DNA of 64,000 bases from Gemmatimonadota bacterium (lineage in GTDB: Bacteria > Gemmatimonadota > Gemmatimonadetes > Gemmatimonadales > GWC2-71-9). Positions within the stretch are counted from its first letter, which is position 1. Each line of letters opens with the position of its first letter. The notes under the pieces were generated by a model that saw nothing but the letters and a program-made list of their open reading frames with translations, had not been told where the DNA came from and did no database searches. A program made the translations under genes and the position numbers. Positions 1 through 8,398 of the stretch are shown in pieces. The stretch spans positions 62,001 to 126,000 of the forward strand of contig JADKJZ010000005.1 of NCBI GenBank assembly GCA_016720805.1, written 5' to 3'.

Positions 1-835
1 CGAGGGGGGCCGAGTCGGGTGCGATGCGGACAAACTGGCTCTCGACCTCGCGGGCGCCGGTGAAGCGTGCCGTCGACCGGAAGACGACCGAGTCGCGCTC
101 GTCGCGGATCTCGATCGGCACGCTGGTCGGCTGGGTGAAGCCGGTCCCTTCGAAGTAGACGAGCAGGGTGTCCTCGCCGAAGGCAATCGTCCCGCGCGGG
201 TTGAGCACCACCCGGAGCGAGTCATTTCGCTTGCCGCGGCCAGCGACCTCATAGGCCAGCAGGGGGGCGGAGACGGTCCCGGGGGTGAAGGCGGTGACCG
301 TCAACGGCTGCTTGCCGGTGCCGACCCGGTCGCTGCCGCGGTCGCGCACCCGCACCGTGACGGTGTAGTCGCCGGGCGCCAACTGGACGACCTGCTGGAG
401 CAGGACCGACTCGTCGATCCGGCCGGTTTCCTGGAAGGTGTCGACCCGAAGGTTCTCGTCACGACCGACCGAGATCGGGGCCGCGCCCGGCCGTTCGAAG
501 AGGTATTCGACGCGGTAGCGCGCCAGCCAGGCGCTGCCGCTCCGCTCGAAGGCGAAGGCGCGGTTCCCCAGCGAGAGGCCGACGATCGCCTGCGTGGAGT
601 CGCCATGGCCGGGGACGAGCGCCACCGTGCCGATGAAGGGGATCTGGTCCGCCGAGACGATCCGGCCGAGGCGGCTGTACATCGCCATCGGGTCGAAGAG
701 TTGGAGGAGCTGCTGGTCCGGGGAGGAGCCCTTGCTGGAGCCGACACGCTGCCAGCTGGTGCAGCCGGCGATGAGGGCAAGGAGCAGGGCTGGGGCGCCC
801 AGGGCGCCGACGCGACGACGAAGGATGTAGGGCAT
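1..835 (-). CDS. GWxTD-type lipoprotein, C-terminus cut by window edge
   Basis: The reading frame is open from the ATG at 833-835 to the window edge, about 278 residues. The N-terminus MPYILRRRVGALGAPALLLALIAGC... carries three arginines, a hydrophobic stretch and the lipobox LIAGC, so a lipid-anchored outer-envelope protein is predicted. The following region (QRVGSSKGSS, FDPMAMYSRLG, then a beta-rich segment with FQETGRIDESVLLQQVVQLAPGDY) resembles the N-terminal half of GWxTD-domain lipoproteins of Gemmatimonadota and relatives. The diagnostic GWxTD motif would lie beyond the window, so the family is inferred. It diverges from the kinase gene at 915 across an 80-bp gap. Confidence 0.6.
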   Translation of the reverse strand, partial: MPYILRRRVGALGAPALLLALIAGCTSWQRVGSSKGSSPDQQLLQLFDPMAMYSRLGRIVSADQIPFIGTVALVPGHGDSTQAIVGLSLGNRAFAFERSGSAWLARYRVEYLFERPGAAPISVGRDENLRVDTFQETGRIDESVLLQQVVQLAPGDYTVTVRVRDRGSDRVGTGKQPLTVTAFTPGTVSAPLLAYEVAGRGKRNDSLRVVLNPRGTIAFGEDTLLVYFEGTGFTQPTSVPIEIRDERDSVVFRSTARFTGAREVESQFVRIAPDSAPL

Positions 836-873
836 AGTGTAGTATAGGACGTCTGAACGGCCTCTGCTTGCGC

Positions 874-903
874 TTGCCGGGGCGGCGGGGCGCACTGTAC
901 CTT
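874..903 (+). promoter_or_regulatory. putative promoter of the kinase-pyrE operon
   Basis: TTGCCG at 874-879 and TACCTT at 898-903 are separated by 18 bp. The -10-like element ends only 11 nt before the ATG at 915, so the transcript may have almost no leader. It matches a TAnnTT pattern found before several other genes here. Confidence 0.35.
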
Positions 904-914
904 TACGGCATCCC

Positions 915-1805
915 ATGGCACAAGATCCTTTTATCGGGCGCACGATCGCCGGCTACACGCTGCAAAAGGCCGTCGGTGAGGGCGGGACCGCAGAAGTCTA
1001 CTTCGCCGAACACCCCGAGCGGGGTCCCGTCGCGCTGAAGTTGCTGCGTCCCCGACTTGCCGCCGACCCGGTTGCGGTCAAGCGCTTCCTGCGCGAGGCC
1101 GAATTCGGCGCGCGCGTCGTCCATCCCAATGTGGTGCGCACCTTCGACTTCGGCGAAGCCGACGGCGTACAGTACCTCGCGCTGGAATGGGCCGCTGGCG
1201 AGCCTTTGGAGACGTTCATCGCGCGCTCGGGGCCGCTGGCGGCACCGGTCGCCGCGAACATCGTGGTGCAGCTCGGCGCCGCGCTGCAGGAAGCGCATCG
1301 GGTCGGGATCATCCATCGCGATCTCAAGCCGGCGAACATCATGTACGACCCGGCAACCCAGAAGGCACGGCTGCTCGATTTCGGCATCGCGCGCGACGCC
1401 GAATTGCCGGCCGAAGAGCGGCTCACGCGCGCGGGATTCTTCGTCGGCACGCTGCAGTACGTGGCCCCCGAAGCACTCAGCGGCGAGCTGGTGGGTGAGC
1501 AGGCCGACGTCTATTCGCTGGCCGTGATTGCTTACCAGCTTCTGACCGAATTGACGCCATTTCCGGGCAAGAACCCGCGCGAACTCTTCCAGCAGCTGCT
1601 GACCCAGGACCCGATCTCGCTCAACGAGGCGGTGAAGGGGCTCAAGTTCTCGTCGCGGCTCGAGGAAGTGGTGATGAAGGGACTCGCCCGCGACCTCGGC
1701 AAGCGCTGGAAGACGGTGACCGACTTCACCAATGCCTTCCAGGAGGCCGTGACGGCCCAACCGGAGAAGAAGGGCGGCTTCTTCTCGTCGCTCTTCAAGA
1801 AGTAA
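915..1805 (+). CDS. serine/threonine protein kinase (Hanks type)
   Basis: A 296-residue protein that is almost entirely kinase domain. Visible motifs are the glycine loop GEGGTAEVY (residues 21-29), the ATP-binding lysine in VALKLL (K42), the catalytic loop HRDLKPANIM (D136, N141), the DFG motif at 155-157 and an APE-type motif in YVAPEAL (184-186). All residues needed for phosphotransfer are present. No transmembrane segment or PASTA/sensor domain follows. The tail is short and basic, ending in FSSLFKK, so the enzyme is predicted to be cytosolic, possibly membrane-associated through that tail. pyrE follows 14 bp downstream on the same strand. The start is the first ATG after the promoter-like element at 874-903. 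Confidence 0.9.
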   Translation: MAQDPFIGRTIAGYTLQKAVGEGGTAEVYFAEHPERGPVALKLLRPRLAADPVAVKRFLREAEFGARVVHPNVVRTFDFGEADGVQYLALEWAAGEPLETFIARSGPLAAPVAANIVVQLGAALQEAHRVGIIHRDLKPANIMYDPATQKARLLDFGIARDAELPAEERLTRAGFFVGTLQYVAPEALSGELVGEQADVYSLAVIAYQLLTELTPFPGKNPRELFQQLLTQDPISLNEAVKGLKFSSRLEEVVMKGLARDLGKRWKTVTDFTNAFQEAVTAQPEKKGGFFSSLFKK

Positions 1806-1819
1806 CCAGGACCCTCCCC

Positions 1820-2374
1820 ATGACTGCAGCAGCCCATGATGCGCTCGTCGCCTTGTTGCGCGAGCGCTCGGTGCGTTTCGGCGACTTCATCCTCGCCTCC
1901 GGCGCACGTTCCACCTACTACATCGATTGCCGGCTCACCACGATGAGCGCGCAGGGACAGGCGCTGATCGGCCCGATCGCGCTCGGCGCCATTCGCGCCG
2001 CGGGATGGGCGCCGGCCAGTGTCGGCGGGCTGACGATGGGCGCGGACCCGGTGAGCTACGCGATTGCCCGCGCCTCGATCGACCACGCGCCGATCGTCGA
2101 TGCCTTCTCGGTGCGCAAGGCCGCCAAGGAACACGGCACCGCGCGCAAGGTCGAAGGCAACTTCTCCGCCGGTGATGCCGTGGTGGTCATCGAAGACGTG
2201 ATCACCTCGGGCGGCTCCGCCCTCACCGCGATCGACTCCGTCCGCGAGGCCGGTGGCACGGTGATCGGGGTGCTGGCGGTCGTCGATCGCGAGGCCGGTG
2301 GCCGCGAGAAGATCGAGGCGACGGGGGTGCCGGTGATTGCGTTGGTGTCGGCGCGGGAGTTGGGATTGAACTGA
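1820..2374 (+). CDS. pyrE: orotate phosphoribosyltransferase
   Basis: A 184-residue type I phosphoribosyltransferase that makes orotidine 5'-phosphate from orotate and PRPP in de novo pyrimidine synthesis. The PRPP-binding signature is VVVIEDVITSGGSALTAI near residues 117-134. The N-terminal part FGDFILASGARSTYYIDCRL matches the orotate/PRPP-binding start typical of PyrE, and KEHGTARKVEG fits the flexible catalytic loop. Length is slightly short for the family (about 200). It is in tandem with the kinase and ends inside the left arm of a heptamer-repeat hairpin. Confidence 0.93.
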   Translation: MTAAAHDALVALLRERSVRFGDFILASGARSTYYIDCRLTTMSAQGQALIGPIALGAIRAAGWAPASVGGLTMGADPVSYAIARASIDHAPIVDAFSVRKAAKEHGTARKVEGNFSAGDAVVVIEDVITSGGSALTAIDSVREAGGTVIGVLAVVDREAGGREKIEATGVPVIALVSARELGLN

Positions 2375-2455
2375 TGGATAATGGATGATGGATCATGGAT
2401 GATGGATCACCGAGCGCGCGGGTTCCGTCATCTATCATCCATCATCCATCATCCC
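2373..2455. repeat. heptamer-repeat stem-loop between convergent genes
   Basis: The left arm is five tandem heptamers of the form ATGGATN, ending near 2408. After a GC-rich loop, the right arm 2426-2455 is made of the reverse-complement heptamer (CCATCAT). It lies exactly between the convergent ends of pyrE and the AraC-type gene, so it could act as a two-way terminator. There is no T-tract. Confidence 0.75.
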
Positions 2456-2462
2456 GTTTCCG

Positions 2463-3296
2463 TCATCCCCTTCCCGGCGCCAGCGGATGAAACCGCCGCC
2501 AGGTCTCGACATGCGGCTTCACCAGTCGGTCGAGGAATCGATCGAGCACGCTGCAGAACGGAAAGCGTGCGCGGAATTCGCTCGGCGTGATCCCCAGCAC
2601 CACGCGCAGGTGCCGCCCGAACGATTGGGGTGACGCGTAGTCGAGTCGATACGCGACGTCCGCCACCGTCAGCTCCCCCTCATCAAACAACTTCGCCGCG
2701 TGACAGAGCCGCACGGCCACCAGGTGATCCTTGGGCGACGGCAAGCCGGCGCGTGCGAAGCGCGACACGAAGGTCGAGGGCGTGACCACCAGTCGGCGTG
2801 CGAGTTGCCGGACCGTCGTCGTCTCCGGCGCACTGCGGCAGAGTTCCTCCCAGAAGCGCTGGGACCCACCCGGGAGGGGGGCGAGGGTCGCGAGCACCGG
2901 CGTGAGGATCGTGTGGGCCCGCTCGGCCGGGGGCGCGCCGAGGACCTCGCGCAACCGTCGCCAGCCCGCCGGGTCGGTGGTGTCGACGACGCGGCGCACG
3001 CCGGTGGCGCCGAGGCGGAGGAGCGCCTCGCTCGAGCCGGCATGATGGGTCGAGAGGAGGGCCACGGTGGGGATCGCGGGGAAAGCACGGGCAAACTGCT
3101 CCAGCAGCGCCGGGGCTTCCCCGGCGCAGCGCCCGACCGATACCAGAATGGCATCGACGGGGCGCTCGCGGACCACCCGAATCGCGTCCCGGACCGATTC
3201 GCGGTGGACCAGCGAGAAGTAGCCGTTTCCGGCGGCATCCACCCGGGAGCGTTCCTGGGGTTCGAGGACGGCGGCGATCGTGGGGGTCGGTGGCAT
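2463..3296 (-). CDS. AraC-family transcriptional regulator with receiver-like N-terminal domain
   Basis: A 277-residue protein. The C-terminus has the double helix-turn-helix of the AraC family: RQLARRLVVTPSTFVSRF, then LTVADVAYRLDYASPQSFGR and LGITPSEFR. The N-terminal ~120 residues (TIAAVLEPQERSRVDAAG..., DAILVSVG, PTVALLST, GATGVRRVVD) have the alternating beta/alpha pattern of a response-regulator receiver, but I see no clear phospho-acceptor Asp plus Lys set, so it may be a pseudo-receiver. The frame stays open upstream to 3677, but that part lies in the RNase P RNA. The ATG at 3296 keeps the two apart and is chosen. Target genes are unknown. Confidence 0.8.
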   Translation of the reverse strand: MPPTPTIAAVLEPQERSRVDAAGNGYFSLVHRESVRDAIRVVRERPVDAILVSVGRCAGEAPALLEQFARAFPAIPTVALLSTHHAGSSEALLRLGATGVRRVVDTTDPAGWRRLREVLGAPPAERAHTILTPVLATLAPLPGGSQRFWEELCRSAPETTTVRQLARRLVVTPSTFVSRFARAGLPSPKDHLVAVRLCHAAKLFDEGELTVADVAYRLDYASPQSFGRHLRVVLGITPSEFRARFPFCSVLDRFLDRLVKPHVETWRRFHPLAPGRG

Positions 3297-3392
3297 CGGA
3301 GCTCCTGGGTGAATGACACCCCCAGAGTGCTGGTCCCGGCTCAACCCCGGCTCAATGGGGAGTGGAACTGTCGGGTGACACAGAGGGTCCCA

Positions 3393-3422
3393 ATGACGCG
3401 TAGGGGACCCGCCGACTAGCTT
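3393..3422 (+). promoter_or_regulatory. putative rnpB promoter
   Basis: ATGACG (3393-3398) and TAGCTT (3417-3422) with 18 bp between them lie 7 nt before the predicted RNA 5' end at 3430. The same TAGCTT hexamer is the -10 of the ECF sigma gene promoter at 41341. Confidence 0.45.
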
Positions 3423-3429
3423 TCCGGTT

Positions 3430-3816
3430 CGGGTAGGACGCGATGATCGCGGTGTCGAGGCGACTCGGCATCGAGGAAAGTCCGAGCTCCAGAGGGCAGA
3501 TCGCCAGGTAACGCCTGGGCGCCGTGAGGCGACGGACAGGGCAACAGAAAGCAAACCGCCGATGACCCCGAGAGCTTGCTCGACGGGCACAGGCAAGGGT
3601 GAAACGGTGGGGTAAGAGCCCACCGCTCCGCACGTAAGTGTCGGAGGCACGGTAACCCCCGGTCGGAGCAAGGCCAAATAGGCGGCGAGGTGCGGCCCGC
3701 ACCGCTATAGCCGCGGGTAGGCTGCTCGAGGCGTTCGGTGACGAACGTCCCAGACAGATGATCATCCGGGCCGGGTCACACCGGCACGAACAAAACTCGG
3801 CTTACGGTCTTACCCG
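3430..3816 (+). ncRNA. rnpB: RNase P RNA, bacterial type A
   Basis: This is the catalytic RNA that removes 5' leaders from tRNA precursors, working with the RnpA protein encoded at 11.4 kb. Conserved core blocks are in the right order: GAGGAAAGTCCGAGCTCC (from 3474), AGAGGGCAG, GCCAGGTAACGCCTGGG, ACGGACAGGGCAACAGAAAG, GGGTAAGAGCCCACCG, AAGGCCAAATAGG, CAGACAGATGATCATC and ACAAAACTCGGCTTACGG. The ends are set by the P1 helix, CGGGTAGGA (3430-3438) pairing with TCTTACCCG (3808-3816), giving about 387 nt, normal for type A. Long open frames crossing this interval are not genes. Confidence 0.95.
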
Positions 3817-3820
3817 CCCC

Positions 3821-3840
3821 GCGCCGCCGCATGGTGGCGC
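3821..3840 (+). terminator. hairpin after rnpB
   Basis: GCGCCGCC and GGTGGCGC pair around a GCAT loop directly after the P1 helix. A second hairpin (GGATCCC/GGGATCC, 3852-3869) follows. Neither has a U-tract, so termination is likely but unproven. The first hairpin covers the ATG at 3831, which argues against that codon as the start of the next gene. Confidence 0.45.
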
Positions 3841-3887
3841 GGGTTCCCACTGGATCCCGCACGGGATCCCTACTCAAGAGGTTCGGC

Positions 3888-4652
3888 ATGCTGGTTGGTT
3901 TCCTGGCCCTCGCAACGCTCACCGGGACCGTCACGGGCCCGACAGCGCCGCAGCGCTACCGGATCGAAGTGAAGGCGCAGCAGGAAGTGGACATGTCGGC
4001 GATGGGTGGCGGCAAGCAGACCTCCGACCTCGGCGTGATCGGCTTCGTCTCCGTGACGATGAGCGACACCACCGGTGGCCAGCTCGCGCACATCGTGGTC
4101 GACTCGATCGTGATCCCCGCCGGCATCGAGCTGCCGCCGCAGCTGGGCGACGCGGCCGGGGGCGCCAAGGGTGTCTTCTTCCACGGCGTCATCATCAACG
4201 GCAAGGCGAAGGACGGCCTCAAGCCGTCGGCGCAGAACCCGCTCGTGGCGCTGCTTGCCGGCGGCGTCGAGAATCTCTTCCCGGGCCTCCGCCCTGCTGC
4301 AAAGGTCGGCGATACCTGGTCGGACACCGTCAAGACGGACAAGAGCACCGACGGCGTCAAGCAGAATTCCACCACGCTGCTCAACTGGACCGTCTCGACC
4401 GGGACGATGGCGTCGATGACCTTCGATGCCACCACCACCGGCACGATGATGAGCGAAGGACCGAGCCCGAACGGCAAGCAGACCATCAATGCCAAGATCA
4501 GCGGCACGCGGTCGCTCACCGGCCCGGCGATCGGTCCGATGACGAAGGGCACCATCAAGGCCATGCAGGACCTGCTCGTCTCCATCGAAGGGATGGCGGA
4601 TTCCATTCCGGTCAGCGCCACGACCGAAGTGACGTTCACGATCATTCCCTGA
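3888..4652 (+). CDS. exported protein of unknown function (paralogue of next gene)
   Basis: A 254-residue protein with a hydrophobic N-terminal signal (MLVGFLALATLTGTVTG). The mature part is beta-rich, with a central block NLFPGLRPAAKVGDTWSDT and a Thr/Met-rich second half. An in-frame ATG exists at 3831, but it lies in the rnpB hairpin; the ATG at 3888 has AAGAGG 7 nt upstream and is preferred. The next gene has an equivalent block, NLLPRLPRGGARPGDRWADT, at a similar position followed by a similar beta-rich tail, so the two look like diverged tandem paralogues. I do not recognise a named family. Confidence 0.75.
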   Translation: MLVGFLALATLTGTVTGPTAPQRYRIEVKAQQEVDMSAMGGGKQTSDLGVIGFVSVTMSDTTGGQLAHIVVDSIVIPAGIELPPQLGDAAGGAKGVFFHGVIINGKAKDGLKPSAQNPLVALLAGGVENLFPGLRPAAKVGDTWSDTVKTDKSTDGVKQNSTTLLNWTVSTGTMASMTFDATTTGTMMSEGPSPNGKQTINAKISGTRSLTGPAIGPMTKGTIKAMQDLLVSIEGMADSIPVSATTEVTFTIIP

Positions 4653-4755
4653 TCTCGGGAAGTGAGGAGTCGCCGTCGCCCCTCGCGGGCGGCGGCGACT
4701 TTGCATTTCCATCCCCCCGTGCCAACCTTCCCTGCGACCCTCACCGGACCCCTTC

Positions 4756-5619
4756 ATGCTGATGACCTCCCAACGCGGGCTCACGATCGCCGCGCTCCTC
4801 GCCCTTGCGGGGTGCGGGAAGTCGCCGACACCGGTGACACGCCCCACGCCAAACACCAACGTTGCCTCCGCGAAGCCGGCCGCGGGCGCCATCGCCCTGT
4901 CGACGCTCTGGCAGAGTCGGGTGCTCCTCGAGCGTCGTGATTCGCTGATCCTCACCCTCCCCAATGGCGGCAAGCAGCTGCAGCGACTGGGGCGGAACGC
5001 CCTCTTCGCCCTGCGGATCGAGGGGAAGAACCTCACGGTCACGCTCGACTCCCTGCAGCTGATCCCCGCCTCCGCCGAAGCCTCCCGGGAAGCGGTCGGC
5101 ACCACCTGGACCGGGTGGCTCGGCGCCTACGGCAAGCTCGAGAACTTCACCGCCTCACGGGGGGGCGTCCTCGTCGAGGAGTTGACCCAGACGGTCGCCA
5201 ACCTCCTGCCCAGGCTCCCCCGCGGCGGTGCCCGCCCCGGCGACCGCTGGGCCGACACCAGCAAGAAAAACATCCGCGTCGAGATCTTCCGGACCGACGA
5301 CCAGCGCACCGGACAGTGGCGAGTCGCCGCACCGATGGATCGTGAGGGCATCCGCGTCATCCCGGTCCAGGTCCGGGAGGCGTTCGAACAGATCGGCCGC
5401 GGTTCCTCGGCCGGGCGCAACATGACGATGACCGCACAGGGTAGTCGTAGTGCTCAGTACTACATGACATTGGACGGCCGGGTTGAGGTCGCCACGGTCG
5501 TCGATTCCGCCGCCAAGCTGATCACCATCCCCGGCAGCCAGCAGTCGATTCCCACAATGCAGTACAGCCGCACCCTGATCCGGTTCCGGCCGCTCGCCGC
5601 CAAGTCGCCGAATGAGTGA
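4756..5619 (+). CDS. lipoprotein of unknown function
   Basis: A 287-residue protein with a lipoprotein signal (GLTIAALLALAGC, Cys near residue 20). It shares the GD-x-W-(S/A)-DT block and overall layout with the preceding exported protein, so both probably belong to one uncharacterised envelope family. Two ATGs (4756, 4762) are possible; both keep the lipobox. It overlaps the mtgA start by 8 bp, suggesting translational coupling and a possible cell-envelope role, which is inference from context only. Confidence 0.75.
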   Translation: MLMTSQRGLTIAALLALAGCGKSPTPVTRPTPNTNVASAKPAAGAIALSTLWQSRVLLERRDSLILTLPNGGKQLQRLGRNALFALRIEGKNLTVTLDSLQLIPASAEASREAVGTTWTGWLGAYGKLENFTASRGGVLVEELTQTVANLLPRLPRGGARPGDRWADTSKKNIRVEIFRTDDQRTGQWRVAAPMDREGIRVIPVQVREAFEQIGRGSSAGRNMTMTAQGSRSAQYYMTLDGRVEVATVVDSAAKLITIPGSQQSIPTMQYSRTLIRFRPLAAKSPNE

Positions 5620-6358
5620 AGGGAAGAAACCGTCGGTCTGGCGGCGGATCTGGCAGGGGCTCGTCATCGCGGTCGGGTTGTTCATCTTCTGGCTCTTCGC
5701 CGTCTGGCCGCCGCCGCTCTGGTACCGGGTCACCTTCCCCCGGCAGACCGCCTTCCAGGCGATGCGCCGCCGCGAGAACCCCGAGGCCGCCCAAAAGCGA
5801 CAGTATACCCCGGTGCGGATGTCGGCGATCGCCCCGGTGATGGCGCGCGCAGTCCTGGTGGCCGAGGACCACCGCTTCTACGAGCACGGCGGCGTCGACT
5901 ACGTCGAGCTCCGGAAGGCGCTGGGCTACCGCCGGGACTCCTTCAACTTCACCGACGCCAAGGATCGCAAGGACCTCGCGCGGGCCATCGTGCGGAGCGA
6001 CCTCGGCGATGCCCGCGGCGCGAGCACCCTCACCCAACAGCTCGCGAAGAACCTCTACCTCTCGCCGTCGCGCAATCCACTGCGCAAGGTGAAGGAAGTG
6101 GTCACCGCGTGGCGACTGGAACTCTGGCTCGGCAAGGACCGCATCCTCGAGCTCTACCTCAACACCGCCGAGCTGGGTGACGAGATCTGGGGCGTCGAAG
6201 CGGCGAGTCGCGCGTACTTCGGAAAGCCCGCTTCACGACTCACACGCGTCGAGGCCGCGACACTCGCCGGCACCCTCCCTGCCCCGACCACGTCGAATCC
6301 AAGAGAACGACCGGGGCGGATGCTGTGGAAGCGGGATTGGATTTTGGGGCATATGTAG
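5612..6358 (+). CDS. mtgA: monofunctional peptidoglycan glycosyltransferase
   Basis: A 248-residue GT51 enzyme that polymerises lipid II into glycan strands at the outer face of the inner membrane. One N-terminal transmembrane segment (LVIAVGLFIFWLFAVW) anchors it. The glycosyltransferase motifs are in order: VAEDHRFYEHGGVD with the catalytic Glu, GASTLTQQLAKNLYLS, RKVKEVVTAWRLE, and KDRILELYLNTAELGDEIWG. There is no transpeptidase domain, and the length is normal for MtgA. It ends at a compound heptamer hairpin and faces the M28 peptidase gene. Confidence 0.93.
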   Translation: MSEGKKPSVWRRIWQGLVIAVGLFIFWLFAVWPPPLWYRVTFPRQTAFQAMRRRENPEAAQKRQYTPVRMSAIAPVMARAVLVAEDHRFYEHGGVDYVELRKALGYRRDSFNFTDAKDRKDLARAIVRSDLGDARGASTLTQQLAKNLYLSPSRNPLRKVKEVVTAWRLELWLGKDRILELYLNTAELGDEIWGVEAASRAYFGKPASRLTRVEAATLAGTLPAPTTSNPRERPGRMLWKRDWILGHM

Positions 6359-6501
6359 ACGGCGAACGGCGAGCAGCGAACGGCGATGTTGGTAAGACGT
6401 AAAACGTGAGAGGTGAAACGGAGCCCAGGTTGGCAACCGTTTCACCTCTTACCTTTCACGTCCCACGCGCTCGGCTGTTCGCCGTTCGCCGTTCGCTGCT
6501 A
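6359..6501. repeat. nested double heptamer-repeat stem-loop
   Basis: There are two nested inverted repeats, both with 7-nt period. The outer arms use ACGGCGA/GCAGCGA words (6359-6387) against TCGCCGT/TCGCTGC (6476-6500). The inner arms use GTAAGAC, GTAAAAC, GTGAGAG, GTGAAAC (6391-6421) against their complements (6438-6460). It separates the convergent mtgA and M28 peptidase genes. Confidence 0.75.
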
Positions 6502-8268
6502 TCTCGTGCAGCTCGCGCTCTTGTCCTGCTTGTCGGCCGGCAGCAACTGCAGGCGCTCCGGGCGATTGGCGACGGTCCGCGCGATCTCGGCGACGAAGCG
6601 GCCGACGCGCGCGCCGTGCTCGTAGTCGATGTACTGCGGCTCGTCGGTCGGCATGTGGTAGTCCACCGCGTAGCCGAGCGAGAAGTAGGTGACCGGGATC
6701 TGCTTGTTGAAATAGCTCACCTGGTCGGAGCGGCAGAAGCGGTTCAACGCGTTGGTGCGATCCCACGAGTAGTCGATCACCATCGGCTCGGCGCGCACGG
6801 CATTGAGCGAGTCGATCACGTCGCCGAAGTTGTCGGAGAGCCGGCGCGAGCCGAGCATCTGCACCGAGGCGGGACCGCCGTAGCGGACGTCGGTGACGCG
6901 ACCCTTGCCGAGCATGTCCATGTTGTGCGCGGCGACGATCTTGTCGAGCGGGATCGTCGGATGGTCGACGAACCACTTCGAGCCCACCAGCCCCTTCTCC
7001 TCGCCGATGTGGAAGTTGAAGATCATCGAGCGGGCCGGCGCCGGTTCCGTCGCGAAGCGCTCGGCGATCTCCAACAACACCACGGTGCCTGAGCCGTCGT
7101 CGTCGGCGCCGTTGTTCACGGTGTCGGGACGGGCGGGGCGGACCGCGCGCGCCTTGGCGATCAGCGCGTTGATCTGGGCCCACTGTTCGGCGGTCACCGT
7201 CGCGACGCGATCATTGGCGCCCTGCGGCCGCATGACGCGGTTGTAGGCGCGGAGCGAATCGTGCTCCGGCGGATTGCCGTTGACCATCCCGATGTGGTCG
7301 GTGTGCGCGCCGATCAGGACATACTCATCCTTGAGCTTCGGATCGGAACCCGGCAGCATCGCGATCACGTTGCGGCCCGGCGTCTTCGACATCGTCCACT
7401 CGCTGACCCACTTGCCGCTGACACTCTTCCCGACGGTGCCGACCTTCAACTGCGCGAGCGGCCCGCCAAGGAGCCCCTCGGCGGCAGCCATCGAGATGTT
7501 GGCCGCGGGGACGCCGGCGATGTCGCCCGGGTTGGCGGGCTTGAGCGCGATCCGCAGCGTAAAGGCGTTGATCCGCTGCGCCTCAGGCATGGCATCGAGT
7601 CCGGCCACCAGGACGCCGATGGCGCCGGCCTTCTGGGCACGCTGGTCACGCACGGTGGGGACACCACCGCGGCCACCGCCAGCGGCGGGAGCCGCCGGCG
7701 GGGCCGGCGAGAAGACGACGATCTTGCCCGCGACCGCAGCGGCATCGAGTGCCGTGGTGTCGCCCCAGCGGCCGCCGAAGACGGTGGCCGTCGCGCCGGC
7801 ATTCATCCGGTTGCTGATGCCGTTCACCGCCGATGGCGTCATCGGCACCCACTCGATGATCGGCGTCAGCTTGCGGCCATCGGCGATCAGCTCGCTGATC
7901 TTGACGTCGTAACCGGTCGGCCCGAAGGGAACATCCTGGAAGAACGTCCCATTCTCGCCTGCCGGCTTGAGCCCGAGGCGGGTCATTTCCTTCGCGATGT
8001 ACGCGGTGGTCTTGTAGCTGCCGAGGGTGCCCGCCTCGCGACCCATCATCGAGTCATCGGCGATCTGGTACAGCCGGGTGCGGAGGTCGTTGGCGTCGAT
8101 GGCTGGCGTGGTCGGACGCGGCGCCCAGGTGCGGGGCCCTTCGTCGGGCCAGACGGTCTTGGCCGCGCCGGCCTTGGCCTTGGGAGCGCTCGTTCCTGGG
8201 TTCTTGACCTGCGCCGTCAGCGGCAGGGCGAGGACGGCCAGCAGGGCAACGGGGAGAATTCGCTTCAT
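6499..8268 (-). CDS. secreted M28 family zinc aminopeptidase with PA domain
   Basis: A 589-residue exported protein (signal MKRILPVALLAVLALPLTAQ). A protease-associated insert (about residues 130-290, with GKIVVFSPAP and AGAIGVLVAG) precedes the M28 peptidase core. Metal ligands are visible as the His in YVLIGAHTDHIG (H322), the Asp pair in NNGADDDGSG (near 389) and the Glu pair in GEEKG (423-424), with HNMDMLGK further on. About 60 residues separate the first His from the Asp motif, longer than in minimal M28 enzymes. Removal of N-terminal amino acids from peptides in the periplasm or medium is likely; the substrate is unknown. Confidence 0.9.
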   Translation of the reverse strand: MKRILPVALLAVLALPLTAQVKNPGTSAPKAKAGAAKTVWPDEGPRTWAPRPTTPAIDANDLRTRLYQIADDSMMGREAGTLGSYKTTAYIAKEMTRLGLKPAGENGTFFQDVPFGPTGYDVKISELIADGRKLTPIIEWVPMTPSAVNGISNRMNAGATATVFGGRWGDTTALDAAAVAGKIVVFSPAPPAAPAAGGGRGGVPTVRDQRAQKAGAIGVLVAGLDAMPEAQRINAFTLRIALKPANPGDIAGVPAANISMAAAEGLLGGPLAQLKVGTVGKSVSGKWVSEWTMSKTPGRNVIAMLPGSDPKLKDEYVLIGAHTDHIGMVNGNPPEHDSLRAYNRVMRPQGANDRVATVTAEQWAQINALIAKARAVRPARPDTVNNGADDDGSGTVVLLEIAERFATEPAPARSMIFNFHIGEEKGLVGSKWFVDHPTIPLDKIVAAHNMDMLGKGRVTDVRYGGPASVQMLGSRRLSDNFGDVIDSLNAVRAEPMVIDYSWDRTNALNRFCRSDQVSYFNKQIPVTYFSLGYAVDYHMPTDEPQYIDYEHGARVGRFVAEIARTVANRPERLQLLPADKQDKSASCTR

Positions 8269-8398
8269 CAGGACTCCAGAGCAGTGGCAGCAAGTCGAAA
8301 TGGGAACCGTGGTCTCGAGGGTGGTTCGCTCTTCCGTACGAGCGGAGCCTTCCCGGAGTTCTCGATTCCCGTTTCTCGTTTAGGTCGTGCGGGTCCAA
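8269..8398. other. spacer between M28 peptidase and dnaN, with an imperfect inverted repeat
   Basis: Arms GAAATGGGAA (near 8298) and TTCCCGTTTC (near 8366) could form an outer stem. I see no clear promoter and no heptamer phase. This is probably the leader of the peptidase gene. Confidence 0.35.

Noticed and set aside
1820..2374. pyrE as an adenine or hypoxanthine phosphoribosyltransferase
   Set aside because: The N-terminal GARSTYYIDCRL and the loop after VVVIEDV match orotate enzymes.
3297..3677. Long minus-strand extension of the AraC-type gene
   Set aside because: It overlaps the RNase P RNA and its promoter, and the encoded residues look unlike a protein family.
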